From positions 123,104,771-123,168,770 of the forward strand of contig NC_035436.2 of NCBI RefSeq assembly GCF_002127325.2: DNA of 64,000 nucleotides, given 5' to 3'. The notes beneath the pieces are model-generated. The model ran no database searches and was not told the DNA's origin. It worked only from the letters and a program-made list of their open reading frames with translations. Made by a program: the position numbers and the translations under genes. The stretch comes from Helianthus annuus. Its lineage: Eukaryota; Streptophyta; Magnoliopsida; Asterales; Asteraceae. This document shows, one piece after another, positions 42,985 to 54,730 of the stretch (position 1 is the first letter of the stretch; each line of letters starts with the position of its first letter).

Positions 42985-45022
42985 AATCCTGACTTGCCGG
43001 AGATCCCAAGATGGTATTGCGGATCATGAATCGGCATCTTTCTAAATCTGTTTGTGTAGTTGCAGGACTTGCCGGAACTCCCAGGTTTGTAAGCGTGGAG
43101 TAGGAATCGGCACCTTGAGAATTCAACCAAAAGATGGTAATTGGTTGAAAAACAGGTTTGAAGTGCTTGAATTGCTAAACTTACAAGTGGTTGTATGGTA
43201 GTAATTGGTGTAGATCTTACAAGTGGTTAAATCAAGGTCATTGAATTGGACTTGATTTAATTATCATTCAAGAATTTGGTAAACAAAGTGATGATTTGAA
43301 CCCCATTTTACAAAAGATAAAAACAACTAAACTTATTTTCCGGAAAAACCATTCTGATTAAAACAAACTTAAGTGTTTTGAAATCATTATGGGAAAATAG
43401 TTTGTTGTGAGGGGGAGTTCAGATTGTTTAAGCCAAACGGATGGAGAATTGAAGTGTTTTGATATCAGTTGTCATTTTCTGTACAGTTTGTTTTCAATTT
43501 TCTTTAGATGTATTTGAATTTTAGGGGGAGTAAGAATTTTTAGAGAAAATCCAAAAACATCAGAAAATTTGAAAAAGTCCAAAAACATCAAAAAATTTGA
43601 AAAAGTCAAAAACATGATAAAATCAAAAATGAGTTTTTGTTGCATAAAAGAGGAAATGATAGTACATCAGTGGACTATCACAACACGCTAAAGAATTGGA
43701 AAGTCAAAATGTGATAAACGATCTTACTGCGGATGTGTCAGTAGATTTTTGCACATTTAGTAAATTGAAACGAGATATAAACCTAAATCAAACTTGCTTA
43801 ATTCGTGGGTAACTATTCTTGGATATATGGGTAACCCCCGAAATCTTGTTTGAAAGGTCCCGTATTCTGAGATACTAGGTCTTTATACTCAGTGATATCT
43901 GGGGTATTATTCCGGGACTTCTGCTGTATGGAAATACTGACCTAGTCCCCGAATAATACTTTCTGCAAAAAGCTTTGAAATATAAGCGCCGCCCTCAGCA
44001 AACTGATTAAACAATAAAATTGGTAATCTTTACTGTTGTAACAAAAGATCCTCTAAAGGGGACCCACCAAAAGTCGAAGCCGTCATCTCTCTGCGTATAC
44101 GGAAGTATCGACCTGAGCTCTCACGGCCCTCGCACATTACCCCTTTACAGATATCATCTGTGGTATACTCACCTGTAAGACTGAATATTTGGGATCTGGA
44201 TACGGGAGTATATTCAAGTGGAGTGATACACAATTAAGTTTAAGTCTTTAAAACATTAATACCGTATCTCGAATCGATTGAAATTTGTGTGAAAATTTAA
44301 GTGGACAAACATACTGACAATCTAGGTAAATTGTTTAGAACTGAGAATGTTTAAAGCTTAACGGTGTTGGTGATTTCTTTCAGAACTGATATGATCCTCT
44401 TGCACAAATTCACAAAAATATTGTTTGTGAATATTTCTCTTCTGCATTTATCTTTCATTCAGAAAATCCAAAAAGATTTTTAGTGTGTTTTAGCATAAAT
44501 TTTGAAAAATCAAAAATATTTTCGACAATTGATGTTGATATGCTGATTTTCGAAATTCAAAATGCTAAACTTGACGAACTGGTTTGGGGAGTGTTTGAGA
44601 GTGAAATGATAAAATTGTTTTTGATGAAATCCAATAATATTCTTGAATGCAAAATCATTATCATTGTGTATTGGTTCAACATAGTTTCTAAGCTGTTGAA
44701 AAGTTTAATCTTTGTAGAAACTTATGGTTGGGTAGAGATTGTGCAGGTGATAAAATGCCAGGTTACGATCTAGAATCTGATGAGAATCTGTTTACAGTCT
44801 GAAGAACCAGTGAAAGAGTTTATTCCAGACTACGATCCCAGCTGTGTGAGAGGGGGAGTCTGAAGACACCGAGTCAACATTTAAGAGAGTAGAGTCTGTT
44901 GGTGATGGAGATAGAGAACCAGGATTCTTGGAACAATAAATATTTCAGAAGCAGATTGTCGACTGATGAAGATTGTAGATTGCAGACTGATTGAAGGCAT
45001 TGATGAAGACTCCGTCAACATC
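42985..45022 (+). other. B 3' noncoding region with conserved blocks
   Basis: 2 kb without a credible sense gene. It starts with two copies of a unit beginning gacttgccgga (about 42989 and 43067), present once in A. Blocks 43790-43985 and 44040-44232 match A almost base for base. The stem 43874-43881/43939-43946 is kept. It ends at the polypurine tract 45023-45034. Confidence 0.75.
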
Positions 45023-45034
45023 CGAGGGGGAGTT
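45023..45034 (+). promoter_or_regulatory. B polypurine tract
   Basis: GAGGGGGAGTT directly before the 3' LTR. Confidence 0.85.
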
Positions 45035-45535
45035 TGTTAGTGCACCTACGTCTGCTGACTACGTCTTTCATCGAGTCTTGAAGCTGAACAGATTAGAAAT
45101 GGCACGGAATCCTAGATATAGTGATTTGTATAGGATTGTTTATGTTTACATGATCTAGGACCGCTTTTGTGTCATATCTAGTCTAGGACCGCTTTTATGT
45201 ACTCTTCTAGGACCACTCTTATGTCATGATCATGGACCCCTTTTACGGCAAGTTGGTGAACCACTCATACGGACATGCCGTATAAGTGGTTCCAGAACTA
45301 TATAAATAGGTCATAAGAGTGGTTCCAGAGATAGAGTTAGAAACAGATAGTTAAAGGTGTAATTGTTCCGGTACTCTACCAAAGTGCTGTCTGATCGTGT
45401 AAACTTGCAAGAAATCAATACAACAGCAATATTAAAGTGAATTCAGCGTATATAGCACCGAATTGTTAGTTTCCGCCTCTCAATTCGGATACGAACTTCT
45501 CTGAACGACTCGTGAGGTCAGCAAACGATCCTACA
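45035..45535 (+). repeat. B 3' LTR
   Basis: 501 bp, two differences from 38143-38643, both C/T or G/A transitions. Followed by cagga. Confidence 0.95.
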
Positions 45536-45540
45536 CAGGA

Positions 45541-45920
45541 GCCTCCTCTGCAGGAGCATCAGTAATAGGTAGGATGATATCAGCAGCAATAGGGGCCTCA
45601 CCCTCATGGTCAGCCTCAGGTGGGTCTTCCTCAAACAGATCAACATCGTCGTCAGAAACGACATCGAGGGGCATGTCAACAACTGGATAAGCAGCAAGAG
45701 GTACAGGAGCAGGGATCACCACGAGTGGTAAATCGCCAGTGAGATGGCCATCAGCAGGCTCGGCTACGACGTCAGGCAGCGCAAAGGGCTGGAAGTCGTC
45801 ATCATCTGTGCTGGTAGTATCGGAAGTGTAGACCTCTCGCTCCGATGAAACTCTGTCGTCTGATACTATCGCCATAGGATCCAAAGTGTCTGAAACTCCA
45901 GTGTCTGATGAAGAAGGCAT
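45541..45920 (-). pseudogene. Acidic proline-rich ORF, N-terminal part
   Basis: From MPSSSDTGVSDTLDPMAI at 45920 it reads a Ser/Thr/Asp-rich start, a DDDDFQPFALPD motif, then Pro/Ala/Val/Asp-rich sequence up to the B insertion. Upstream ATGs exist to 45956, but the MPSSS start gives the more typical N-terminus. No catalytic motif is visible. Confidence 0.65.
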
Positions 45921-46012
45921 GATGTCTGTAACACAAACACACATATGCACAAACAATCAATCATATAATCAAATAAACATGTTAGTCACCAATATACAAG
46001 CAAGCATTTCTT

Positions 46013-46320
46013 CCTAGTCCCACTAGACTACCCTCCTAGCCTATCAGACTGAACTTCCTAGTCTCTCAGACTACCCTCCCAGCCTCTCAGACTGAACCTC
46101 CTAGTCTCTCAGACTAAACCTCTTAGTCTCTCAGACTAACTCCCTGGCCTCTCAGACCAAAACCTCCCCAATCTTAAAGATCGGCCCCTCAGTCTACATG
46201 ACTGAACCTCCCCAATCTCACAGATTGGCCCCTCAGTCTACATGACTGAACCTCCCAGCCTTTAGGGCTGAACTCCCTCAGTCTCTAAGACTGAACTCCC
46301 CCAGTCGTGGCTACTGAATC
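46013..46320 (-). repeat. Mini-hairpin array in gypsy leader
   Basis: Thirteen to fourteen units of about 22 nt, each with a 4-5-bp inverted repeat around a 3-5-nt loop, for example agtctctcagact, ccaatctcacagattgg, agtctacatgact and agcctttagggct. Spacers are C-rich (gaacctccc). The arms vary between units with matching changes. It lies between the primer site and the acidic ORF. Confidence 0.8.
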
Positions 46321-46473
46321 ATAAATTTGGAAAAAGTGTTCATACTTTTTGTTTGTAAAAACATTTTGTAACCTGGATCTGGACGTAGTGTATGCAATGT
46401 AAAAATGTTTTCGTGAGAGCCCTAGTGATCATAGTCTAGACTCGAGAAGGAATCCTAGTTCGCTATGATCAAA

Positions 46474-46485
46474 GCTCTGATACCA
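46474..46485 (-). promoter_or_regulatory. Primer binding site (tRNA-iMet) of the acidic-ORF/G1 element
   Basis: Sense TGGTATCAGAGC, three bases from the LTR end at 46489. Confidence 0.9.
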
Positions 46486-46488
46486 AGC

Positions 46489-48403
46489 TGTCACACCCTG
46501 GCTTTGCGGAAGCGTGGGTTTATTTGGTGTGACTTCTTAATACCATAGCTTAATCACAACAAAGCTATATGAAAGTAAAACCATGATGATCATCCATTAC
46601 TTCAAGTTTTAAAAATAAAAATACGACAGCATTGTTTTAAGAGTTGACACATGCAACGGGATTACAACATTGTTTAGTAGATTATTAGCTTTGAGATTAG
46701 GGTTTTTGATTTGATTTTTATTAATTTTTAAGATGATCAACTTGTACTTTTGTAATCTACTAGTAACAAGAAGGTTAAATATGGTGTTTAGAAGAGTTAC
46801 AACTTTGCACAAGCCAAATAAGAAGAATAATAAGAAGGTTAAGCTCCAAGAAAGTTCCTAATGATGATCCATTCTTAAACCTTGCATTAATGACCTTAAT
46901 GTGCTTTAAATGTGGGTAATTTATGGTGATTAATGAAGATTTATGGTGGGTTTAGTGTGGTTTCTTGGAGCCGTGAATTAGGGGAACTTAAAAGGGGTTT
47001 TTGATGTTTGAAAGAAGTTGTGAAAATGTTAGGATGGTAAAGTGGTAAAACATGTCATGATTTATAAACTTTCACCATCATATAATTCAATAATAATCAA
47101 GGAACCATGCTTCATTTCTTGCAAGTTTCAACATAATTAAAGTGGGGTGGGACCCACTTTGACCGAATTATGTGAATGGGGGGGGGGAAGTGTAACTTTT
47201 TATAAAAGTAATAAAAGAATCTAGATATTTTGGTGATTAAATAAAGTATGGTGTTTAGGGTTTAATTGCACCGTTAAGGGGCAATTAGGGATTTAGAATG
47301 TTAATCGACCTTAACTAGTTCACTAAACTAGTAGAAATTGCATTTTGATGCTTTAGATGCTTTCCGTTTGGTCGTCGGCTAGTTTACGACACTTTTGCAG
47401 CGTACCGAGGAAGTTTTGTTGCACGTTATTTTTCCGTCATTAAGCGAAGCATGAAGTGATTCCGAGTCCCAAAATAAGCTTACTAGTTCGCTATGTCTTC
47501 CATTTGGTTGTTTTGGCATCGGAAATGTTATTTACTAGCTTGTCGGTTCGAAAATAGACAAGTTGTGGGGGTTGCAACGCAGCACCGAAAGCTTATGTTT
47601 CGGACACCCCATTAATATTATCATATTGTTTTCATGTATTTGTTATCATTTGTCATAATTCCGAAGTCTCGAAAATGCTAAATTACAGATTCGGACGAGT
47701 TAAAATTGTCATATTTCTAACCGAGCGGACGATTTTGTGATTAGGACGTTGTACCGGAAAGTTATGTATTTTTCAAGATGTGTTTCCACATTAGTGTTTC
47801 ATATATTTATAGACTCAGTTATATTATTCGTATGTCGTTTTTCGTTGTTTCATTCTGTTTTCACGGTTTTGCTGGCATGAATAGTGTAACCGTGAATAGT
47901 GCGCGCAACACTTTCTACCAACACTTTTAGGACATAGTTTAATTGGTTTTGCGACACAACGAGAACCAACATATGTTATATCATCATTTCCTTGTCCTAA
48001 CATTGTTACCTCATATACGACACAGTTACGTAATTAAATTACGCTAATTGTATGAGATTATACACTAAAAATAGTGATTATATTGTACGGAATTTCCGGT
48101 TAATTGCCATTTGTCACATTGTTCGTCTTTCATGATCGCTCCTCGTATCAGCCGCAAACGGCATTTAGGGTTTTGTTATGTGTATTATAATCACACATAT
48201 TGCACTTTGCCCCTTGAAGTATATTTATAAATCAACATGTTCGAAAAGTCATTAAGACTAAGTTTCTTTATTTACATAACACCCCCTTTGAGTTCTACTA
48301 AATTGAAACCGACGCGTCTAAAAACATACTTTGCTTTCTGGCTTGCACGCCTCGTTTGTCACTTGCTAAGTCAAACATGGTTAAAAAAATATCGGATGTT
48401 ACA
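46489..48403 (-). repeat. 5' LTR next to the G1-type leader
   Basis: 1915 bp, TGTCACACCCTGG to GGATGTTACA. The first 190 bases are close to the solo LTR at 48498. The remainder is not similar, although TATA-like and G-run features are in comparable places (ttttataaaag near 47200, a G run near 47160). It ends differently from the G1 3' LTR. Confidence 0.7.
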
Positions 48404-48497
48404 GTTTAGCATATCAAGATCTCGGTTCCACAATAGTTCCATTACCGATAGAAAACGTGTCATTCATGTGTAGGATTCTGACCTAGCTACTGCTTTT
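48404..48497. other. Short flank between two LTRs
   Basis: 94 bases between the LTR at 46489 and the solo LTR. They continue beyond the solo LTR at 52015 and so belong to the older host sequence, probably part of the decayed copia element there. The last five bases, ctttt, are the target duplication. Confidence 0.6.
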
Positions 48498-51400
48498 TGT
48501 CACACCCTGGCTTTGCGGAAGCTTGGGTTTATTTGGTGTGACTTCTTAATAGCATAGCTTAACCACAACAAAGCTATATGAAAGTAAAACCATGATGATC
48601 ATCCATTACTTCAAGTTTTAAAAATAAAAATACAACAACATTGTTTTAAGAGATGACACATGCAACGGGATTACAACACAACATAATAAAAACATTGTTC
48701 AAACGACACAACCACAAAACATGAAATAACACAGTTTAAGTCTTGTGACTCGTCCAGGCAAAAGTCACAATCCCTAAACTTGGATGACATCACTTCTCCT
48801 ACGCAGCATGAAGACATAGCATACCTTGCCAGATCCCTAATTCCCTGAAATACATGTAATTTGGAAAATCAACAATAGTTCAGCGAGTTCATGTAAAAGT
48901 GAGTATGTAAAAACCTTTGTAATATGTTTGTATGTGTGAAAATCCCTGGTATGTAGCAAATAAGGAAAAAGAGATCACCATTGGGTTGCAAAGCCAATGA
49001 TATGTGTGAAGTGCTGTAGGAAGACTCAAACCTAGAAGATTTTTGCGTCGGGCTCAAAGTCACCCCAAGGTCCGTACAGTGGGCCTGGAGTTGGGCTCAC
49101 TACACCCAGATAGATCTACCGCTAATGACCCTTGGTCCTACAATGAGGATTAATGGCCTCTAGTTCCAGCCTACCCATTCACATGATCTAAGTAGTAACC
49201 CTTCTTAAGCTAACCATAACATGTATAAAAGTATCTGTAAATTTTCTGTAACATGTATTCCACCCCCGAAGTATAAAAACTGAAAACAGTTAAGAGAAAA
49301 AGGGTGACATGAACTCATAGAAGTGCGTCTCGAAATAGTCAATCCTAATCAACCTGCTGCGTGACGACCTACACGTACTAACTTCTATTAGACGGATGGC
49401 CGTGCCTTGGCTTAAGGTTTAACGTTTTTGGGAAATAGTTAGTCAACTATTTCGTATTTACACTTCTTAATTATTCTATAATTATATTCCTTCCCAAGGA
49501 TGGGGGTATTAATACATGTGTGTTTTTATAATTCCGAAAATATATTTTTAAGTCTCACTTGAAAATATAGTTTAAATCACTTGTCTAAAATATTCTGATT
49601 CCAAAATATACATATTTTTTCCCAAAAATATTATATTTTACTTCATACAATTTCCAAAATAATACTTTATCAAAATACACATTTAAGAGTATTCTCCGAA
49701 AATACATAAGTTACATTTTAAAGTTCGCGTTGTATTACGATACTTATATAACTTAAATATTTATTTTGTGAGAGCGTAGATATTATTTTGGAAGTCGTAT
49801 TTTCATGATATTTCAAGTAATATTATTTTTACCCTAAAAATAATATATCTCTAGTTCACAAAATAATCACATAATCACACAAGCGTCTTGTTATAAAATA
49901 TATATTCTAAATATATATTTAACAAATTTTATTTACGAAAATCCACCTCCGGTACTTGGTTATTTTGTAATAAAAATCATGGCGAAGTTTATTTGGAAAA
50001 ACAAGTTAAAAATTTATTTATAAACACTTGTCACAAAAATATATCTAAGTGTTATATTTCTAAAAAAATTTCGCCAGAGTTTCCTTTGTAACTGGAGGTG
50101 GCCACGCTTACTAGCATATCATTTTCTTTTCAAAAATTCAATCAAGCAATCTAACAATCATCAACATACAATATTTAAACATCAAACTTGGCAAAACAAG
50201 CCTAAATCACAACTCATGAACTTAGAAGTTTTGTAAAAATATGTAGTAATTTTCTAACATATTTAGTAGATCTTGTTATCTTTAAAAATAACATTAGTTT
50301 CTTAAAAACTTTACTTTTAAAGAACTTGGAGTTTTACAATTTCTTAGTCAAGATTTTCAAAATATTTCTTTGTTAAATCTTCTTGTTACACAAGTGTTTA
50401 CACACTTGTTTATTCACTAAAATGCTTTTAGTTTATGTAAGATCCGGGTTTTTAACAAGACTTGCATCTTTCACTTGGTTCTTACGAAAAACCACTTGTA
50501 GATCTTTAGATCTACTAGTTTGGAACCTTATTTTACAAGAAAAATTACATTTACTCAAGTTCATGCTTCATGAATGGAAGGTTTCATCATCTTTCATAAC
50601 TTAAACACTAACATACTATTAGTTCATGTTCTTGAACATGATCTAGTATGGTTAGATGATGATCCATCCCACTTTTAATAGCAAACAACATCAAATAATC
50701 ACAATCACACAAGATTCACAAGATTTACACAACTAGCTTCTCTTTATCCAACTTGTTCATCTTATTTTCAAGACTTTATGTCATGTTCTTTAGTGTTTCT
50801 AATTTTCAACCATTAAATCACTTATTAACCACCATAAACAAGATCAAGGTGATGTTTAGAGGCACTTACTACTAGCTCAAGGCTAGGGAAGAAACAAGAC
50901 GTAAACGAGGTGGATAAAAGAAATCAAGAGAGGTTCTTGAGCTTCCGAGTGCACCGGGCTTGTTTGTGTGTCACCTTGCACCTTGTATGTATGAAGAAAT
51001 GATTGAACAAGACTTGGAAGTGGGTGGTTGATGGTGGTAGGGTGGCGGCCGAATGGTTTGGGAGGGAGAGAGTTTTTGAGCTAGTTGATGTTATTGAATG
51101 AAAGATAAGGATTATCTTGGGTGCCTTTTTATAAATCAAATCAAGCTTTTATCCATCAAGTAATGTGCTAGCTAGATACCAAACATTAGAAATAAATTAA
51201 TCAAGGAAAATGGGTGTGGGTCACCCCTTGGGGTGACCGTTAACTAGAGGGGGGGGGGTATGGTTGGGTTGTGATGATATGTTTACTAATTAGTTGAAAT
51301 CAAAAGGGTTTAGTTAGTATGTTTATGTATGTTATCTAATATAACGGGTGTTAGGGTGTTCGGGGACCCTAACTAGTTCAGAAAGGTAAAAACAATGTCT

Positions 51401-52009
51401 TTGGCAATATTTTTATGTTCCGGGTAAATTCCGGTTGTTCGGTTGGATATTGATCCATTAAAGTGTCAAGTAAAGCTTTAAAGTGTCTTTTATAGTGTTT
51501 TTAGTGACACAATAAATTCCCAACACTTTGGAAAGTGTCTAGTATTATTTTACCAAGTTTTTGCACTTTACTAGTTATGTTAAATGCTGAATTTTTGTAT
51601 AAAGTGTAGAATTTTGTAATTAAAGCATGTTTTAGGCACATCCGGTCACTTTAACTATCACCCAGAGATGCAGTTTTATAATCCTCACCTCCCTACACTC
51701 CCTACTAGTGTAGTAATCTATTCCCGGCTCATACTGGCCTCAGAGACAATGTCTGTCTAGTGCTGGCAATGTCAGCATGTTTACTGGGTTATCCGCTCAC
51801 TGTGCTAACTGTGCTTTTGTGCATCAAGTTTGTCACTATAGTTTTGTGTGTAATAAATGGAGTGACAGTAATACAGTATGATGCATGAACATGTATGTAA
51901 CAGAAAACAGAAAGCAGTTTATTCGTAATTGTAATTAAGCACAGTGATTAAGCACTAATTAAATATTAATTAATTTGTACGGATACCTGGTTTGGTGAGG
52001 TTTGTCACA
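48498..52009 (-). repeat. Solo LTR of the G1 family
   Basis: 3512 bp from TGTCACACCCTGG to TTTGTCACA, with ctttt on both sides (48493-48497, 52010-52014) and no interior. This is a solo LTR left by recombination. Its 50887-52009 portion matches the G1 3' LTR at 3435-4557. The short ORFs within it are chance. Confidence 0.93.
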
Positions 52010-52014
52010 CTTTT

Positions 52015-52810
52015 ACCATCATATGATCTCGTTTATAATCATAGTTTGTGACTTAGTTCGCTTTAGTTAATTATTTAATTAATTTCATTAGGATTGTTAG
52101 AAACCCCCCTTAAAACAACAAATACAGAGTATTAATTTGTGCCTAATTTAGGGTTAGTTTAGTTAAACTACTTTTTGCACATCAAGTTTTTGGCCACCTA
52201 AGCCAGTTTTACAAAGATCCAACCGAAACACGGTTACACTAGTACGTTTTAATGATTATGTTTTAACTTCATTTACTATTGATGATGATGTTTTATTGCT
52301 TGGGGATGATGAATTGGTTCTTTCTGATGATGCAAAATCTAAACCAGAGTTGATGAAAACAATGCGCGTGGAAATTGATTCAATTAATAAATATAATACT
52401 TTGTCATTAACCGAGTTAATGCGTGGTGGAAAAATGATAGGATTAAAGTGGGTTTCAAGGTTACCCAACATGCTGATGGCTCATTAGATAAAACAAGGCG
52501 AGACTCGTGGCAAAGGGTTATGTTTAGCAATCGAGAGCCGACTTGGACAAAGTTTTCACATCAGTGGCTCGACTCAAAAAAGTTTAGTTACTTTTAACAC
52601 TCGTAGCGAATGAAGGTTGGGAATTACATCATCTAGATGTTAAATTCACATTCCTACATGGCGAATTAAAAGAAGAAGTTTACGTCGTTCAACCGGAAGG
52701 GTTTGTTAAGAAAAGGCGAGGAACAGAGGGTTTATAAATTAACAACGGCGTTGTACGAGTTGAGGGAAGCTCCACGTGTATGGATATGAAATTAAATAGG
52801 ATATTGTTAA
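52015..52810 (+). pseudogene. Decayed Ty1/copia reverse transcriptase
   Basis: Fragments in all three frames match the N-terminal copia reverse transcriptase: MRVEIDSINKYNT, then GGKMIGLKWVSR and HADGSLDKTR, then a region around LHHLDVK/FLHGELKEEVYVVQPEGF and YKLTTALYELREAPRVW. Many frameshifts and stops are present, and the YVDD box and everything after it are missing. An old remnant into which the solo LTR inserted. Confidence 0.8.
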
Positions 52811-52880
52811 ATATGAAATTTCACAGGTGATCACAGGAACAAGCCATAAACTGATGAATAATTGGAACAAATGTGTTATT

Positions 52881-52976
52881 TGTCACACCGCTCATAGGCG
52901 GAAGTGCATGGTGTGAACTTGATTAGTTTCCATTGCATACGATGTAAGTAAACAACTAAATGAGTAAAATACGTAC
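52881..52976. repeat. Small LTR fragment
   Basis: Begins TGTCACACCGCTCATAGG, like a gypsy LTR edge, and is cut after about 96 bases by the next LTR. The preceding 70 bases hold nothing I recognise. Confidence 0.5.
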
Positions 52977-53443
52977 TGTTAGGGCATGAATTTTATATTA
53001 AGGATCATCTATCCTGAGACTGTGACTGGATCACAGATCCTTAACGGATAGTGTAGGGAGTCTGAGGATCCAGGATCCTTACTAATATTTATGTTTTAAC
53101 ATTTGTTCCTTGTGTTTTCAGTTTACGATTGTAGGCACTTGTGGACTGAGTCATGGAGAGAATCTTGGAGGAATATGCTTCAAGTTATGCATGTGCATGA
53201 GGCTGGTGACCGTTATGGTGATCGTAGATAGCTTGCTTGATTTTCGGATAGTTAATTAGTAGGATTTTTATTATTTCTTAAAGGGGTAACAAGCCATATT
53301 AGTAACACAACTGCTCTCATTCAAACTCTCTGAAATACATTGGCGAACACACACATTCACATTAGAAATCATTGTATTGAGCTTGTTATCGTCCAAAGTT
53401 GTAACCTTTTTTTATCAATATAGTTGATAGTGATAGTTTTCAC
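52977..53443 (+). repeat. Truncated copia-like LTR
   Basis: Starts TGTTAGGGCATG and has a cttgttatc...ttgtaacc tail resembling the R/U5 part of copia LTRs. Cut at 53443 by G4. No gene. Confidence 0.5.
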
Positions 53444-54078
53444 TGTAACACCCCAATCGCGTAATATAACATTACGCGGCGGAAATATCGGGGAGTCACG
53501 TTACAAATTGCTCACAACAACTGGTACTAAATTTGTTTCAATATCATTAACATTGTTTTACAAACAAAGAATACATGTAATTGTTCTTTTTAGAAGTCTA
53601 AGGCCCGTATGCAGTCCTATGCGTTGCATGCTTGAATAGTCGAAAACCTGAAACATATGCGAAAACAGTCAGCATAAAAATGCCGGCGAATACATAGGTT
53701 TTATTAGCCAAATAAACGGCAAAACATTTGGTATTTATCTTAATTGTGAAAAACTCGTGACAAAATGGGTTTGTATATGGCAATATGATATTTACTAAGT
53801 CATTTTATGCCTTATATTGAAATCTCAATCTAACCATTGTAAAAACTTGTTAATATGTTATTAGGAATCCAATCAAGGAGTAATAATAACTGTTTTGAAA
53901 TAAATCAAAAATTATATAAGTATTATATAAATCAAATCAATGAGTTACGATAATACTTCAGATATCTTTCTAGGAATCTAACATATAAAAATATGGGAGA
54001 TTCTACAAAGATTATGATAACCAAACATTGAAACAATTGTACACAAAATCCTAAATTGATCTAGATAACGCTACAAGA

Positions 54079-54147
54079 ATAATAAAATAAGAACACTTAT
54101 ATATAGGAAGTACCAGCGGCGTATCCACCATGTTCTTATTTTATTAT
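54079..54147 (-). promoter_or_regulatory. TATA hairpin, G4 LTR copy 1
   Basis: Arms 54079-54095 and 54131-54147 pair perfectly over 17 bp. The 35-nt loop is identical to that at 22158-22192. Confidence 0.85.
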
Positions 54148-54222
54148 ACCCGTTTCGTTATCTAAATCACAACTACCACATAACACATAAATTGTCAACT
54201 TGTACCAACTTTGTAAACACGT

Positions 54223-54612
54223 ATTAAAGCACACAATGAATCCAATCAAGGACTTCAATATTAGTACTTTAAACATCCTACAAGAATCAATCTATGAAGA
54301 TAGATAGATGCTATAAGGATTTGGGTTATATCACATTGTCTAATCTAACATGCATTAAAGTACTCATGAATCCAATCAAGGGCTCCAATAATAGTACTTT
54401 AAATATCCTACAAGAATCAATCTATGCAGATAGATAGATGCTATAAGGCTTTGGGTTCTATCACATTATCTAATCTAACATGCATTAAAGTACATAATGA
54501 ATCCAATCAAGGACTCTCGTATTAGTACTCTAAACATCCCATATAAGTCTAACTATGAAGATAGATAGATACTACAGGGATCCTGGGTTCTTGACATATT
54601 GAATCATTGAAT
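54223..54612. repeat. Three tandem 130-bp repeats
   Basis: Units start at 54223, 54354 and 54484, each beginning attaaag and containing atgaatccaatcaag and gatagatagat. The third is more diverged. They lie between the two TATA hairpins. Confidence 0.85.
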
Positions 54613-54659
54613 CAAAACAATCCTAAATCCTAATGGTGATTCGGGATAGCGCCACGAAA

Positions 54660-54730
54660 GGTAATACAATAAGCACACTTATATATAGGAAGTACTAGCG
54701 GCGTACCCACCATGTGCTTATTGTATTATC
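54660..54730 (-). promoter_or_regulatory. TATA hairpin, G4 LTR copy 2
   Basis: Arms 54662-54677 and 54713-54728 pair perfectly over 16 bp and extend by G-T and G-C pairs. The loop has two base changes from copy 1. The arm sequences differ from copy 1 at three paired positions, with complementary changes. Confidence 0.85.

Larger units (their letters stand above)
38143..45535 (+). mobile_element. B: copia-type Gag-only LTR retrotransposon, intact and young
   Basis: 7393-bp plus-strand element with 501-bp LTRs (2 differences seen) and target duplication cagga at 38138-38142 and 45536-45540. All parts are intact: TATA box, primer site, leader array, 1213-codon Gag-like ORF, 2-kb conserved 3' noncoding region and polypurine tract GAGGGGGAGTT. 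No enzymes are encoded. It interrupts the acidic proline-rich ORF. Confidence 0.95.
3435..46488 (-). mobile_element. G1: Ty3/gypsy element split by nested insertions
   Basis: A minus-strand gypsy element whose order in sense is acidic proline-rich ORF (45920-37096), gag (36694-35699 and 21565-21200), protease (about 21150), reverse transcriptase and RNase H (14550-13087), integrase (13290-4594), polypurine tract and 3' LTR (4557-3435). Elements A, N and G2 interrupt gag-pol and element B interrupts the acidic ORF. Each has a 5-bp target duplication. With the insertions removed the gag-pol frame is continuous across all three junctions. The polyprotein is dead: there are nonsense codons near 4999-5004, 14554-14556 and 35877-35879, an RNase H deletion and large insertions. 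The acidic ORF and primer site are assigned to this element by position and orientation, but the LTR next to the primer site does not match the 3' LTR (see findings). Confidence 0.8.
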
